Assembly (NCBI RefSeq): GCF_964340395.1
Contig: NC_135560.1
Span: 9,498,598 to 9,562,597, forward strand
Length of the DNA stretch: 64,000 bases
Origin: Glandiceps talaboti
Taxonomy: Eukaryota; Hemichordata; Enteropneusta; Spengelidae
Direction: 5' to 3'
The translations under genes were made by a program, and so were the position numbers. Of the stretch, positions 1 through 30,779 are shown in pieces. Each line of letters starts with the position of its first letter. The stretch's first letter is position 1. Under the pieces are notes generated by a model that saw only the letters and a list, made by a program, of their open reading frames with translations, was not told the DNA's origin and made no database searches.

Positions 1-1587
1 TGCTGTTCAGTACAACGCCTTTACATTCGCATTCCAATGTGTACATAAATTATTCGCAATAACGATTATTGAGAACGAAAATCTCGTTTAGAATACTGTA
101 ATAGGCAGGGTTAGCTTGATGGATGGATACTTTACAACAGATGTGTTAGAAACCAGATAATATCAGTATGATATAGTGGTAGGAACAGACAAGGTGTTAT
201 TAACAATACAAAAAAAATACTGTATCATACATATGCAAAATGATATCTGTCAATTGTATCTGGAAGCTCACATCTCCAAACTAACACTACACATGTGACG
301 TCAGAACTCCATCGTGCCCATCAGCTGATGGACAGTGGAAAATGGATGTCATAACGTAAGTAAAATCATAGTCAGTGGAGAACTTCTCCTGTCTGTGGTA
401 AAATATAAACTATTTTCTAAGTAGTTTTCATCTTCTGAAGTCTGATGACGTCAGTTATCTACAGTAGCATACACTAGTAGCAAACCCATCATTCATATGA
501 TTGATTAGGCCCGTTGTCAAGCTTAAAAAGAACAATACATCAATTTGACACGCCTTCACGTTTCTCGTTAAAAGTCTCCAAGTACCGAATCTAGCACCGT
601 GTTTCATTCTATAATGACTCTTTTTTTGCTGATAAAGAAATAAAATACAAAAGTTTGACATCCTTGTCCATTCGTTCGACATTTTAGATACGATTAATAG
701 CTATGGATAACAGCAAGCAATCCAAGCCATATGGTCAGTACATTTGTCACTGTCAAGTTCATCGCTATGTGTACATGTTCATAAGGGCTCGTACTTTTGT
801 CTGTATGGGTGGATACATAGAATATATCACAGGGGCACGTATTATTGCTTAGATTGCCGTTTTCCTAGGAAAATATCGTACGAATTCTGCTGCTACAAAT
901 GTATCAATATCTATACTATACTAATAGAAATATTAACTCTTTTCTCCTTACAGGTAGGAATATATAGTCAAAAGGTTGAGATATTTAGTCTGTAGACCTG
1001 GAAAACAACAATCTATGAAATATTACACGCCCGTATGGAATATAGCGTATACCTTGCTTGTATGTGGGGATAAAATATATTATTATCCATTATATACTGC
1101 TAGTATATCGAGAAAAAAGTATCCTAGTTTGAGCAGGCATGTACAGTACAACATTATTCGACAGTTCGTATCTGTCGCTGGAATAAATCCTCAATCCTGG
1201 CAACATTACGTGTCCCTGTGAACATGTTTACCATATAAATGTGTACACGTTTACCATGCCCTCTTTTTTCCCTTGAATTTCAATATGGTGTAATTTTAAC
1301 CCGCATTTAAACTTAAACACATATTGGAAGTGAGAGTCACACTACTTCTGCAATATATTTTTTTTCTACTTCAAATGATTAATGGTATTATTTGTTTGTT
1401 CTGCTATCTCAATACCAGTGACTCGTATCTCGCTACACATGATGTCTTTATCATAATAAAAGCCTAATCGTTATTCCATTAGCCAATAGAACTTTTCCTT
1501 TTACATGTAAATGCAATTAGAAATTACTAAAGTCAGAGTTTCAGAGACTGAGATATATAATTTTGATTCTGATGTGATCATCATATA

Positions 1588-1701
1588 GTGATGTGATGTG
1601 ATGTGATGTGAGGTGAGATGATGTGATGTGGCGTCTTGTGATGTGATGTGGTGTGGTGTACCGTGTGATGTGATGTGATGTGATGTGATGTGATGTGATG
1701 T
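1588..1701. repeat. GTGAT pentamer microsatellite
   Basis: Imperfect tandem GTGAT/GATGT units, interrupted by GGTGAG- and GGCGTC-like variants. A 77-codon reverse frame of repeated Thr-Ser-His is only a by-product of the repeat. Confidence 0.9.
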
Positions 1702-2037
1702 GTTTGCTTGCTTGTAAATCACTGACACTAACACTGTTTTAAGACGTCTGTAAGTTATCCCCCCTCTCTCCCGCGAATGATATCAGTTCTTACAATTAGA
1801 AGGAAAAGCCTGACTTCTACCTGTACGTTTTTGAATTAGCACACTCGTATCGATTACTGTGATCTAGTTGCATATGATTTGAGGTGATAAAACAGTATCT
1901 CTGTCACTGACCAAATTTTGAAATATAATTTTTTCTCATGCAAGTCAGTATTTGTGTTTATGTTTCTGTTGACGTTAATAATATATATTAATAAGTATCA
2001 CACCAAGTTATTGTTGTGCATGCGTGTGTAGACAGAA

Positions 2038-2218
2038 CTAGCAAGAGTGAAGACTGTTGTGGGCAGCATTAGTAAGGTCGAAGACTTGATTTGTTTGGAC
2101 ACTTCTTTGAATATTCCATACCAAGTTGTACATGTATGTGTGGGCAGCATTAAATTTAGTAAGGGTGAAGACTGTTGATTTGTTTGGACACGTTTTCTTT
2201 GAATATTCCAATATAGGC
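2038..2218. repeat. Two-copy tandem duplication
   Basis: Two adjacent imperfect copies of about 75-95 bp. Both contain GTGGGCAGCATTA, GTGAAGACTGTTG, TTTGTTTGGACAC and TTTGAATATTCCA in comparable order. They differ by small indels. No coding content is apparent. Confidence 0.8.
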
Positions 2219-4218
2219 AATGTTAGTTGTGAGATTGGTACAAAGATGAAAATAGTATTCGTGTGTAATTGTTTTTAGTATAGTATATATGGTATAGTGT
2301 GGAGAGTATGTGAATGCGATCGTTAGGTTCACCTGGCTGTATATTTGAAGTGCTCTTTGGTAGGGAGGTCTTTTCCTCCATTGTGTATATTATAAGTTAG
2401 TCAGGAACACTATCGCCTGTTTTCTAAAGGTTCACAGTGCCAGCATCGAAAGAGTTGTTCTCACTCAAGAAGAGGGTTTTTAGGAAAAGGGGTCGGTTGT
2501 CAGAGGCAACGAGGTTTTATACGAGAAACGGAAATCAATGTGACCACACGGTGTGGTTGACGGGTGACGTAGAACACTAGCTATGGATTACGATTTGGTT
2601 AACACGTAACGTATAGTTATTTTGAAACGTCCTTCTTTATTGAACGGAGCATGCTTTGTTTAAGTTAGGTGGCCTTTGAACCTGTACATTTGTGAGATTT
2701 AGAAATATAACGAAAGGCCAGTGGTCTAGTTTATGCAAATTTACTTTGACTTGACTTGACTTGAAACTTTGTTTTGGTCAAGAAGTATTAGTGAAATGTT
2801 CGACTCAACACACATATATCGCAGTTGTACTTTAGTGTCACTCGCACTATTTCATCTACCCGACATTTCTGTCACCCTCTGATTACCATGGAGATTCAGC
2901 CTTTCAATTTGAGTGATTTCATCAATTCTCTGTGTTTTGGAGAAAGAGACATACATACATTGCTATTCGGTTCGTTGCATGCAAAAACAAAACACAGGAA
3001 AAAAAGAGACATTATCGATTCTAGCGTTGTCCAAATCAGCAGTGATCGAGCTGGGTAACACAGTTGTTGTCTTGGTAACCGTGGAAAATCACGTCGCGTA
3101 AAGGATGTAACAGATGGTGGGGGGTGATACACGTAAGGTAACAAACCGATACGTATATAAACATGGTTGGCAAAAGGTCAACTCATGCTATAATGAAATT
3201 AGATGATGTGCCGTGTTAGACACTATTGAAATGTGTGTTGTATAAGTCTGTACGAGATAACATGCACAAAAGCATTTCATTACAATGCAGCTATGTGATG
3301 TGTTCCCTTTAAAAAAACATTTCTCTAAGCTCTTATACTTACATATAAAAGGGAAATCAAAACCAGAAATATTAACATTTTGGGAAATTTTGTGATGATA
3401 TAACGAAAATTAGACTTATTTTTCATTATATAATTATAAGAGGGCTACATAAATTTACGTGTATGTATGCCTCGTGTTGGCGCTCAAATATTGTATCAAA
3501 AACTGCAGACGACAATTTGGTTTCGATTACAGTACGAGTTTTTATTTTGTCTACCGGATTGTATTTTCTGTAATCAGATTTTACACATTTTATCAGTTTG
3601 CCTTATTAAAAGTTCTCCGTATTTTAGTCACGGTTGTAGTACACACGATCTGATAGATAGAGATATTCTGGCAAGTTTTCAAATTCTACCTATGAGTGTG
3701 ATATTTTAGTGAAAGATCGTGTAGATTGAGAACACGTCAGATTTGAGTGTGACCAACCTGTCAATTTCCATAACCATAACCAGTTTATATCGTTGGCACT
3801 ATCTCTGTAACTGATACCAAATCTTCAGCTACAGACAATGTACAAATTAATTATACATAAAACACTTGCACTATTTAGAAGCAAATCATTGTCATCATAG
3901 CATGATCATAAAGATGGTGGGGTATGCACACAAAGGATTGGCAACAAAGAGTGAGGCGATTTGAAGTATTATGGTAAATTAAATTTTCAAGAGGAAGTTA
4001 TTCAAGTGGGTGGGGGGGGGCTGAGAATATGCCAATTGCGTAAGAAGTTGGGAAAGGGCTTGGTACCGGGAATCTAATAAAAAGAGGATAGAGAGGAGGG
4101 AATTAAGGGAGAGAAATATGATTTTTTTTCCATAGTTGCTATTTAAAAAGCAATGAGAAACATAATTTAAAAAATAGGATCACCCTGAAATTAAAGTGGC
4201 CATATAGATGAGGATTGG

Positions 4219-4581
4219 GTAGTTATTTTTAATTTTTAATTTATAAAACAATTTTATCATCGCTTCCTACTTGAAAAAAATCAATGTGAAACAACACAGA
4301 CCAAGTCTGTGTGTCATTGCAGAAAGCTAAAATATGTGTAAAAAGTTTGTTATTATACCTGCAATAACAAACATGTACAAATACATTTATAAACCTTTTC
4401 CAATGTATTGTTTTACCAACAGGGACTTGGCAAATGATATGATATGATATGATATGATATGATATATATTTTATTACCCGATCAAAAATAAGTACAATAT
4501 ATGTTGTTTCACATTGATTTCTCAAGTAGGAAGCCATGATAAAATTGTTTTATAAACTAAAAATCCAAAATAAATACTCCC
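4219..4581. mobile_element. Foldback MITE-like element with ~80-bp inverted arms
   Basis: The left arm at about 4219-4300 and the right arm at about 4499-4581 are reverse complements with few mismatches. Both contain TTTATAAAACAATTTTATCA, CTTCCTACTTGA and TCAATGTGAAACAACA. About 200 bp separate the arms, including a GATAT pentamer run at 4436-4466. No transposase frame is present, so this is a non-autonomous inverted-repeat element. A target-site duplication could not be fixed because the outer ends are degenerate and A/T rich. Confidence 0.75.
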
Positions 4582-6178
4582 TTGAATGCGTGTTTAGGTA
4601 TAATTGTACTAAAGTGTAACGCCTGTGTTATGATTGACAGATATTATAGTATTGTAGTATATATTATCATTTCTAGTTCCATGCTAACATATACGTTGTA
4701 TATTAACAGTTTCAATGAAGAGTTTGCAATCGTTAATAGAGATGAATGTTTTTAAATATTCGTTTTATAATACCATCATATTACTAATCTCCACGTGAAG
4801 CTAGCCATCACGTGACACGACACAAAAACTGTAAACAGCGACAAGCACGGACCCCCCAACCTGGAATACAAATACACTCCTTGTCAATTCATCAACTTTC
4901 CACTGAGTCTCGACAAGTACTCCATTTCCGTGCAGACTAGATTAACCTTGTACATACAAATGCATATATACACACACAAAGTAGCGTGGCGTGAACTCAA
5001 GTTGTTTTTTTATAAAGACTAGTGAATGGTTATGTATGTATATTTTCACTTGTCAATCCTTTCCATGTGGGCATACTAACATGATGTAATATTCATGTTC
5101 TATTGATATTATGAGAGTTGTAAAACGAGGGGGAAAATAAAAATGACTTTTTTGAAATAGAAAAGCTGACAGGCCTGCAGTAAATATCAAACAGAATCAG
5201 TATCTAAAGTTGCTTCATGGAGCCAGTTAATATGGACAGTAAGACGGCTTGCCCGGTAAAATTTGAAATGAAATGCATTTAGTTATTCTTTACGTCTTGT
5301 ACTACACTGTGTATGTGTTTATGATCTGCCTGGAATCCGTGGCATTCTGCAACAGTTCTGTGATCTTTGTATATGTACAACCCATAACACCAAAGTAAAG
5401 CGTTTTCTGTATGTGCCACAATCGCTTATAGCCTCCATATCAAGTGTATATCAAAGTCTGTCTCTTCATATATCACATTTCATTTGTGTTTGTTTATGAT
5501 GGGGGTAGACACCTCAAAATGAGTGACCCTGGGAAGGGGGTACTTGAAAATTTTGTGGCAGTGGAGGGTACTTTTTTTGTGAAAGCAGCCTTCCATCCTA
5601 ATCCGGGACCACGGTTTAATTTGGGCTGTTTTTGGCTCTGATGTACTCAATTCCGATGAGCGATACATTATCAAGAGATTGTCAGACTTTAATTTCTAGA
5701 TTTGATAGGTAATTTGATATGCGGATCATGAATCTTACGTATATTTGGTCAGTGGGAGATGAGGAGGTGGATAATTCCATAGTTCCATTTTGCTTTTCAA
5801 GGGAAAACATTTAATTTATAAATGTGATAAATGTGTGGAATACTTGCAGAGACATATTGTTATCTTACACCCACGGAGGTAACCACTTCATTTACGGCGT
5901 AATAGAACCAAAAACATCGATAATTGTCACGTTTGAAAAGTCTGGACTATGTTCAAAGATTGAATAATGGCTGATGATATCAGATGCACATGATTCATGT
6001 AGTGCGACACAATTTTGACATTTCGTGATGAAAATACTTGATCCCCTTCTCAAACAAATAAACGTATATTCTGGAAATTACCACCTTATACCTAAATCGA
6101 TTATTTTATATTTATATTCATTCTCTTGTCATTACTTGTGCACGTACAGGGCAAAACCTGAATATTTTGTTACGGCAC

Positions 6179-16630
<10,452 letters not shown>

Positions 16631-16698
16631 ATCATGAACAGTGCAGAGAAATTTTGTCAATGGCTAAATCAAATTCCTATAAAATGGATGATACCAGT

Positions 16699-16835
16699 TA
16701 GGGTAGACGCTATATATGGGTCTCATACTTGATAGATTATGCATAGGGGTTTCATACTTGGGTAGACTCCCGGGGGTCGACTCTATACAGGGATCTCATA
16801 CTTGGGTAGACTCTATGCTGGCTTTCATATTGGGG
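16699..16835. repeat. Short tandem repeats just after gene A
   Basis: Several irregular units contain GGTAGACTC(T), a TCTATAC/TCTATGC variant and TTTCATACTTGGG or ATCTCATACTTGGG. They begin about 70 bp after the gene A stop codon, so they probably fall in its 3' UTR. Confidence 0.7.
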
Positions 16836-17296
16836 CATTGGACATGTAACTTTGAATAAGCTACAGTATTACTTCTATATAGGCTTTCTATAAGCTACGT
16901 CTGATGGTCAGAGCTACAAGTGACGCCCTCACCATAATTCTATGAGCAAGATGTCCATCCCTCCAATCCCATGTTTACTGGTACATGCCCCTTCTCCTTA
17001 CAGCCATTTCTCTCCACTCCAATGTTACAATTAGAAGCTAGATGAAATAGTGATTCCAGTGATATGTTGTGAGGCATATTGAGAGCACAAGTATTACAAA
17101 TTAATAACATTATTTTTGATGACTGACAAGGCCATAGTCTCATAGATAGTTTACCTTTTTTATATTCAGCAAAGTATGTTTTGCATAAATATAACACAAT
17201 GTGTATATGTGAGGGGGGGGGTTAGATGAGGTTGCAAGAAAAACTACACTGATTGTGATTGAATATCGTTGTTGTAACAAACGCCCCCATGATTTT

Positions 17297-17535
17297 TTCC
17301 AAAATGACCTGCAAAGAATACAAAGGTCGTCAAAACAATGAAAACAACACTGTTACAGCCACCTTCTATAGAGGGGTTCATCAGCAAAATTATGACAGTA
17401 AAATATTGTTCACACAATGTTTATAAGAGTCAAGCGATGTAAATTCAAAATGAAAGGCAAAAGTTTTTTCATATTAAGAAATCTAACCAGTTAGCTAAAA
17501 AAATATTAAACAAATATTAAAATATGCAAACTTAC
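17297..17535. repeat. Direct repeat, copy 1 of a ~230-bp dispersed segment
   Basis: This segment matches 19046-19257 closely, sharing AATACAAAGGTCGT, GTCAAGCGATGTAAATTC and ATCTAACCAGTTAGCT in the same order. The second copy lies inside the composite element at 18.3-19.75 kb, so this looks like a solo fragment of the same family. Confidence 0.85.
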
Positions 17536-17635
17536 TTTTGCAATATATGTTATCAAAACACCAAGTCAACTAGCCGTACGTTAACGTTGGCTTATGACTT
17601 TTACGTCAAAGGCACATGTATATCTGTCTGAAACA

Positions 17636-17636
<1 letters not shown>

Positions 17637-17689
<53 letters not shown>
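17637..17689. repeat. (CA)n microsatellite
   Basis: About 26 perfect CA dinucleotides between gene A and RIOK2. Confidence 0.95.
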
Positions 17690-17691
<2 letters not shown>

Positions 17692-18300
17692 TGTCACAAG
17701 AATGTACTTAACTCACCAACCATAGCATCGTTTTTTACAGATATATTTTCTAAAATAAAAATAAGGATACTGTAAAATATACTGGTAATAACTTCATCAG
17801 CATTCTGAGTTTGAATAACTCAGTACTAAACATTTCGGTACTATTAAGGGACGAATTCAAAGTCAGAAATCTGGTTGTTCTTCTATCTGCTTGTTTGGGT
17901 TGACGATTAGAAAATTTTTTGTATGGGCTGGCCAAACAAGTTAAGTAGACAGACAGAATGCTAGCCACTCCATGTCTCTGCTCGATCCAAACAGACAAAG
18001 AATTTTTGGCTAATTTTTTTTGTCTGATTGGAAATGAGGCTGATCGAATGATGGCCATGCATGTGTAATCATCCTTTTAGTTTTCTAAGTGTTAGTTATT
18101 CTAATTTTTTTATCAAAAATATTTACTAGTATTTTTCAGAACACGATTATTTACGGGTTGTTATTCATGCAATTAATTGTATTACATGGTTTGTATGTAG
18201 GGGTAGAATTTAAAAAAAAAGAATGTAAATCATGTATCTTGTAAATTGTGTGTCAGTATGAGAGGTTGCAGAAAGTATAATATAAGCTTAAGGTGAAAAA

Positions 18301-19746
18301 ATTAGCGCCAATGGCGCTGTAGCACAAGTGTAGGGTTTTTAAAAATGTTTACTCACATGCTCATCCATCCATGCTAGGTATAGGTGTTCATTTGCTGAAT
18401 GATTATCCAGTTGCGTATCCAACCCTGTTGTTATCTTTGCAATATACGCGATCATTTGGCTGTTGCTATGGACGTGGTCATGTTGCTAGACATATTTGCA
18501 TATATTTTTGGAAAGTTCGTTCACTTGTCTATGAATCCCTGATGTTATCTTTGCAATATATGTCATCATTTTCCTGTTGCTGTTGGCGTGTTTGTTGCTA
18601 AGTATATTTGCATACAGTTTTTGAATCTTTATTCATTTGTCTATTAATCCCTGTTGTTATCTTTGCAGTATACATGATCATTTGGTTATTGCTATGGGCA
18701 TGGTCTTGTTGCTAGGCACATTTACATACATTTTTGAATGTTTATTCATTGTCTATTAATCCCTGTTATCTTTGCAATATATGTGATCATTTGGCTATTG
18801 CCATGGGCGTGGTCTTGTTGCTAGGCATATTTGCATACACCTTTTGAATGTTTGTTCACTTGTCTGAGAATCCCTGTTGTTATCTTTGCAATATATGTGA
18901 TCATTTGGCTATTGTCATGGGCGTGGTCTTGTTGCTAGGCATACTTGCATACACTTTTTGAATGTTTGTTCACTTGTCTAAAATCCCTGTTATTTCTGTG
19001 AAATAACCCACCGTTTGGTTCTTGCTAATGGCGTGGTCATTTTCAAAATGACCTGCACAGAATACAAAGGTCGTGAAAACAATGAAAACAACAGCCATCT
19101 TCATCAGCAAAATTATGACAGTAAAATATTGTCCACACAATGTTTATAAGAGTCAAGCGATGTAAATTCAAAATGAAAGGCAAAAGTTTTTCCATATTAA
19201 GAAATCTAACCAGTTAGCTAAAAAAATATCAAAAAAATATTAAAATATGCAAACTGTTACAAAATTCACATTTTTACACCTAATTTGCATATCACTGATG
19301 AGATCATTATATACTTAACATTTCTTCATCTATAAACCCCAAAATGTATCCCCATTAAATTTCAGCCCAATCTGCTCAGTAGTTTTGGAATTAAAAGATT
19401 TTTAGCTCTAATCACTGATCGTCATGTTGTGAACAATTCTTAACCTAAACACCCTTAAGAATGTTAACGCCAAATTTCAGACTGATCTGCCCAGTAGTTT
19501 TTGAGTTGACGTTTTTTGACCAAAAATCACATATTTTTACCTAAATCGCACACTGGTGGTAAGATCATTTTGATTTGAACAATTTCCCAACTAGACACCC
19601 AAAGTAATACACCAACCAAATATCATGGCAATCGGCCAAGCATTTTTTTGACTTTAAGTTGTTTACACAGACAGTCAGACAGACAGACAGACAGACAATT
19701 TGCCATGCCTATAGCACTACTGAACCTTATCAGTTCCGTTGTGCTA
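18301..19746. mobile_element. Composite Helentron/DINE-like non-autonomous element
   Basis: The left end carries the small palindrome AGCGCCAATGGCGCT followed by TAGCACAA. The right end finishes with TTGTGCTA, the inverted match. Between them are about six imperfect ~115-bp units (18371-19030) sharing TTATCTTTGCAATATA, GATCATTTGGCT and GTCTTGTTGCTAGGCA; a unique block containing the 19046-19257 repeat; and a GACA tetramer run (19674-19695) shortly before the end. Subterminal inverted repeats, a central tandem core and a terminal microsatellite are the known plan of Helentron-derived DINE/pearl-type elements. No helicase frame is present. Assignment is structural only. Confidence 0.6.
19046..19257. 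repeat. Direct repeat, copy 2 of the ~230-bp segment
   Basis: Counterpart of 17297-17535 with about 25 bases missing in the middle. It sits right of the 115-bp tandem units within the composite element. Confidence 0.85.
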
Positions 19747-20077
19747 AAAACAATTGTGTTTCCGATAACATGGCCTCAGAAAATAGGGTAGGTAGGTCGG
19801 CATTTTACTTTATTTTATCTTTTTAATTGTTTTTATTGTCAAAAAATATTGCTTTGATCCAAACCGAATGAATTGTTGACCAGAATACCCCTTTCTGTGA
19901 TATTTTGATGAAATATATACAGGCATCACTTGGGAAAGAAAACATACATGCATGAAGGTCAAGAAAAACAAAGAATTACTTATCTTTTTGTTTTAAATAT
20001 TTAAAAATATGTTTATGGTCAGCGTGTTAAACTAGGGTCGGTCAGGTTATCGGAAACACATACTTTTTTTGGCCTAA
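19747..20077. mobile_element. TIR element family T1, copy 1
   Basis: One end reads TTGTGTTTCCGATAACATG. The other end reads GGTTATCGGAAACACATAC followed by T-rich sequence and GGCCT, its inverted counterpart. The interior is AT rich with no frame. Further copies lie at about 32589-33004 (opposite orientation) and 42605-43027. A GGTAGGTCGG motif near one end and ACTAGGGTCGGTCAGG near the other recur in the copies. Confidence 0.75.
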
Positions 20078-20644
20078 GCTAGTACCTTTGGCTAAACAAA
20101 TATTAGTATATTTACAACTCACCACAATCACTACAGTTTGGTAAACACTTTTATTTTTGGGTGTTCAAGGGAATAAACATCCTGAATTTGAAGCAAAGCG
20201 CTGAAGAAAACATGACCCCATCTGTGAGCAGAAGTTTGTCAGTTGTATTTTCAGCTTTGTAACACTCTGGTAATACATTTTGATGTCATATTTGTGTTAC
20301 ATATTTGGACATTTTTAGCAATGTTTTATAAGACTTACACATTATATGTTGTTTATTAGAAATTTTTCAACAATTTTTACAATGCAAATAAAAATGTTGA
20401 TAAATGTTTTATTTGTGTCAAGATATTCATACTGCTAGGATGTGTTGGATGTTTAATAATGAACAGAATGCCCTCCAAGTCAATTTGATCTATAAGTCAC
20501 TGTCACTGTCACTGTTACTGACAAAGAAAATGTTTGTGATGCACCAAAATTGGGTAGTTTCCCTATGTAGTGACTTACAAGAAAGATTTTATCATTTTCA
20601 GCCACAACATAAATTTTGTCTTCCATTAGAATCCATACTTGCTG

Positions 20645-20690
20645 AATGAATGAATGAATGAATGAATGAATGAATGGATGAATGAATATC
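20645..20690. repeat. (TGAA)n microsatellite
   Basis: About eleven TGAA tetramers with one TGGA interruption. Confidence 0.9.
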
Positions 20691-21163
20691 CGAGGATGAT
20701 ATAGCTACCATTGTCCATGTTGGGTAGTCAAATACATGTGCTTTGTGTTGTATCAGTCCAGTGTGTCTAAATAAACGATTTATTTTGATATAAAGAGGAG
20801 CTGTGATGTTAAAAGTAAATAATTTCTTTTGAAAAGTCCACTTGTTCAAATGGAAAATTTTGCTTAAATAAATTTGAACTTGTGAGATCATCAAATAAAC
20901 TTTATTCATCAAAGTCAATACCAAAAGGTAGGTTCCTTTTTAGTCTCAGTTCCCAAATCTCTTCTGCACATGTTTCATAGCCAGCCCAAAGAGATTGGTG
21001 GTTAAGCACAAATGACAAAAACAGACTGTCACCATAGAACACCCACTTTTAGAAGAGTTTAGATTAAGTTGCACATATTTTCTATTGATCATATCCAAAT
21101 CTACATTGATATACATTAATATTTCTCATGCATGTAGATATTGTTCCAGTTTTTGTCTGTATT

Positions 21164-21259
21164 CAGCTACTTGGAGGTGTTGCTATGGTATTTGTGTTCA
21201 GCTACTTGGAGGTGTTGCTATGGTATTTGCCTGTGTTCAGCTACTTGGAGGTGTTGATA
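21164..21259. repeat. Three-unit ~33-bp minisatellite
   Basis: Three units contain CAGCTACTTGGAGGTGTTG followed by CTATGGTATTTG (the last truncated). It lies about 70 bp beyond the RIOK2 stop and thus probably in its 3' UTR region. Confidence 0.8.
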
Positions 21260-21328
21260 TAAGAATGACATCTGTTCAGGATGGCAGTTAAGCATGCACA
21301 GACTTGATAATAAAAAACTATCATCAAT

Positions 21329-28019
<6,691 letters not shown>

Positions 28020-28103
28020 CGTGACGTTATAAACGATATTATTCTTAAAATAATCTGGATGTAACTTTACTAAAGGCACATGGCACAACCACTGCGTTCA
28101 TGT

Positions 28104-28113
28104 ACTTCCGGGT
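28104..28113 (-). promoter_or_regulatory. ETS-type site in the RIOK2 promoter
   Basis: On the RIOK2 strand this reads ACCCGGAAGT, a near-consensus ETS/GABPA site, about 85 bp upstream of the start codon and next to a local CpG cluster (GGTCGCGCG on the plus strand). ETS sites without TATA are common in housekeeping ribosome-biogenesis promoters. Inference from motif only. Confidence 0.5.
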
Positions 28114-29048
28114 CGCGCGTGCTGCCCTCTATGGTGAAAACCGGTAAAACTTGTATCGTCGCATCGACCACTTGTCGATTCATAAATGTAAAACTGTCGT
28201 CAGGCTATCTTATTTCAAATGTATTTCTGTGAAGGCTACTCTTATAAGAATGGTATAGCATTGAACAATACAAATGAAACAAATATTCCGAGTTGGGACA
28301 AGACAGGAAGTGGAGATACGGTGAGAAATATGCTTTTGAAGAAAGCCGTAATTATTTACTTTCGAATTGTTTGTAATGCTTTTAATAGGATAAATGCCTT
28401 TCATTAGCTATAGAAAGTCGTTGATTTCAATTTTCCAGGCACAAATATGCAATATGTAACATTAGATAATTTTACAACAAATTATGAATCAACTATATGT
28501 TGATAAATTCCCATGTGTATAACTAAATTCATCACGTTAGTTCAACAGTAGCCTGTGTACTGTATAGTTCATCAATCTCCGAAGGTATGCGAGACTAAAT
28601 TGAATATACAGTAAGCGACGGAAACAGTTAGGCTAGTTCAACATAGATACTTATAAAAAATACCATGTGACATTTGAAAGAAAGATGCCTTCTTATTTAT
28701 TGTTGGTTGGTGTCGATTGTCAGCTGTACTTATATTTATTATACAATTTGTTGAAAATATAGAAAATAGAAACAAATGCCGTTGAAGTATGTCATTTTAG
28801 CCTTACCTTTCTCTGTGACTGCTTTCATATAAGACTGGTTCCTGGGATTTGATCTGGTACCCGTAGAGGCTCTGGGGGACCAACTTTTACAACTTAGTCT
28901 ATTTACCGATCGACCCAGACCCAAACCTCTATTTTGAAGAAATAAGTTCAGGTCCCGAATGGCTCTGGGCTTTACTTTAACACAGCGCCCAGAAGCCACG
29001 TGACGGATTTATTTATTTGATTTTTCAGAGTGAAAGCTCAGTTTTCAT

Positions 29049-29167
<119 letters not shown>

Positions 29168-30779
29168 TCCCATCAACAGCGTCATAAGGCAGCCACTTAT
29201 AATTACAGATGAGTAACCAAAATCACTCTACATGTGGTATTCTAAAATTAGACGAACAAGTGGAATAAACATCGAACGGAGAGCCGTAACATTATCTATT
29301 AAATAAAAATTGGGTTTGATTAGCCCCCACCGAATGGTTGGCTTTGCCTACAACCGAATCAATGTGGAGATCAAAGGAAAGTTTCGATGAATGATTCCTT
29401 TAAGTCTTTATGACAAGCTACCCTTTCCAGCTGGTGATCCCCAATATGATAATGATCGAGGATAAATTAAGTTCTAACCATCACTTTTCAACCTCTGTAT
29501 AAATTTATAAATTGAGGTCAGAAGAGTCAGACTATCGATTCCCATCACATGATTGAAATTGTTAGTCGCCTACGCAACTGAGAAATGACTAGACTGATTT
29601 TTAACATACGACCATGTATACAGAGAGAACAACAAAACAACAGTCACCGAATGGGCTCTTGGGGTATATCAGACATAACAACACTCCAATTGGATGACGT
29701 GCCGTTGTGAATGACCCGCTGTTTTCTACTTGTCGATTAGCATTGCAACCAGGTTAGGTTAGGTTACTATACTATGACGGGTGCCAAAATTTCGCAAGTT
29801 TATGAAGTAACAAAAACATGATCAACCTTATGAAAGGCTCAGTATATATTACATCCATCTGTTGTCTAGTCTATAGATCCTCTCTATAGGACCATAGGCA
29901 TTATTGAGAAGATCTTTTAAGAATACCTAGATTACTTGTGCGTGGGATTAAAATTAAGGTAAGAAACATAGTTGTAAGGCAGAGCGAAAACGTTGCCCCA
30001 GAATAATATGGATGAACTTGACATTGCAAATGCAATATTGTCAATAAAATGGCAGTATCACTGGATTACCTTTATTCGAAAATCAAAACAGACTGACAAG
30101 CTGACGTGTAACCTACGAGTTATGTTGTTGAAAATCTACTAGCGTGTCCTTATATAATTTGCCTTAGATGTATTTGTTCCTGTACTTTAGGGGATGAGAA
30201 TAGTTGGTGGCAGCGATGAATGCACAGACATAAAAGAATAATTGCATTTGTAATTCTTTATTTCCAAAACTAAATAAATAATACACTAGATTTGGCTGTA
30301 TATATATTAATACTTTCAATCTCAGATTGACTATGGTTTGGGATGTAACCTACTGAAAGAGGCTATCCTAAGATTTACTGTAATAAAATCTCAAATTGTC
30401 AAATTATATTTCGTTTCTATGCTATTTTAATGATGTAGCATGACAGTATGTAAAGTTGTCCTGATTGGTTGTTTTATTGTTCATTCAAAAACCATATGTT
30501 ATTTATATTTGCCAGCTATAGAAATATGCTTTATGTTAACCCATTCATGACAAAAGTAAAATGTGATTTACATGTATGTACTGGTATGGCATGCTGTGTA
30601 CTGTTGTACATGTTTTTTCTGCCATGTCACTTTGCAGAGTGTGCTGTGGTATAAATCGATCACCATGTAATTTGAGGTACTGCCTTGTTATTCGGAAAGA
30701 GATTTTATTTTTGTCGTATTATATTAGGTTTTACTAGTATACATATTTACAGTGTAGTTATAATATTTCATGTTACGTT

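Larger units (their letters stand above)
1..6178. other. 5' spacer before gene A
   Basis: No coding exon can be supported here. The open frames are short, lack splice context and show no recognisable protein. The stretch holds a GTGAT pentamer array, a tandem duplication near 2.04-2.22 kb and a foldback element near 4.2-4.6 kb, each listed separately. Two exact TGACGTCA octamers lie at 296-303 and 446-453. The promoter of gene A should lie in the right half, but no TATA or initiator can be singled out. Confidence 0.6.
16631..21328. other. Convergent intergenic spacer, gene A to RIOK2
   Basis: The 3' ends of gene A and RIOK2 face each other across about 4.7 kb. No further gene can be supported. 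The stretch is dominated by the repeats listed separately between 16.7 and 21.3 kb. TTTATT at about 20781 and 20902 on the plus strand gives AATAAA on the RIOK2 strand, 0.4-0.55 kb past its stop, and these are possible poly(A) signals. Confidence 0.6.

Noticed and set aside
1-6178. Further exons of an upstream gene
   Set aside because: Several 60-106 codon frames (for example near 744-1221, 3459-3709 and 6372-6692) were read; none has a recognisable domain or a coherent acceptor/donor pair.
28739-28999. tRNA-derived SINE or 86-aa reverse ORF
   Set aside because: A B-box-like GATCAAATC and a weak A-box-like GGTCGATCGG exist on the minus strand, but no cloverleaf, tail or direct repeats could be drawn, and the protein is unrecognisable.
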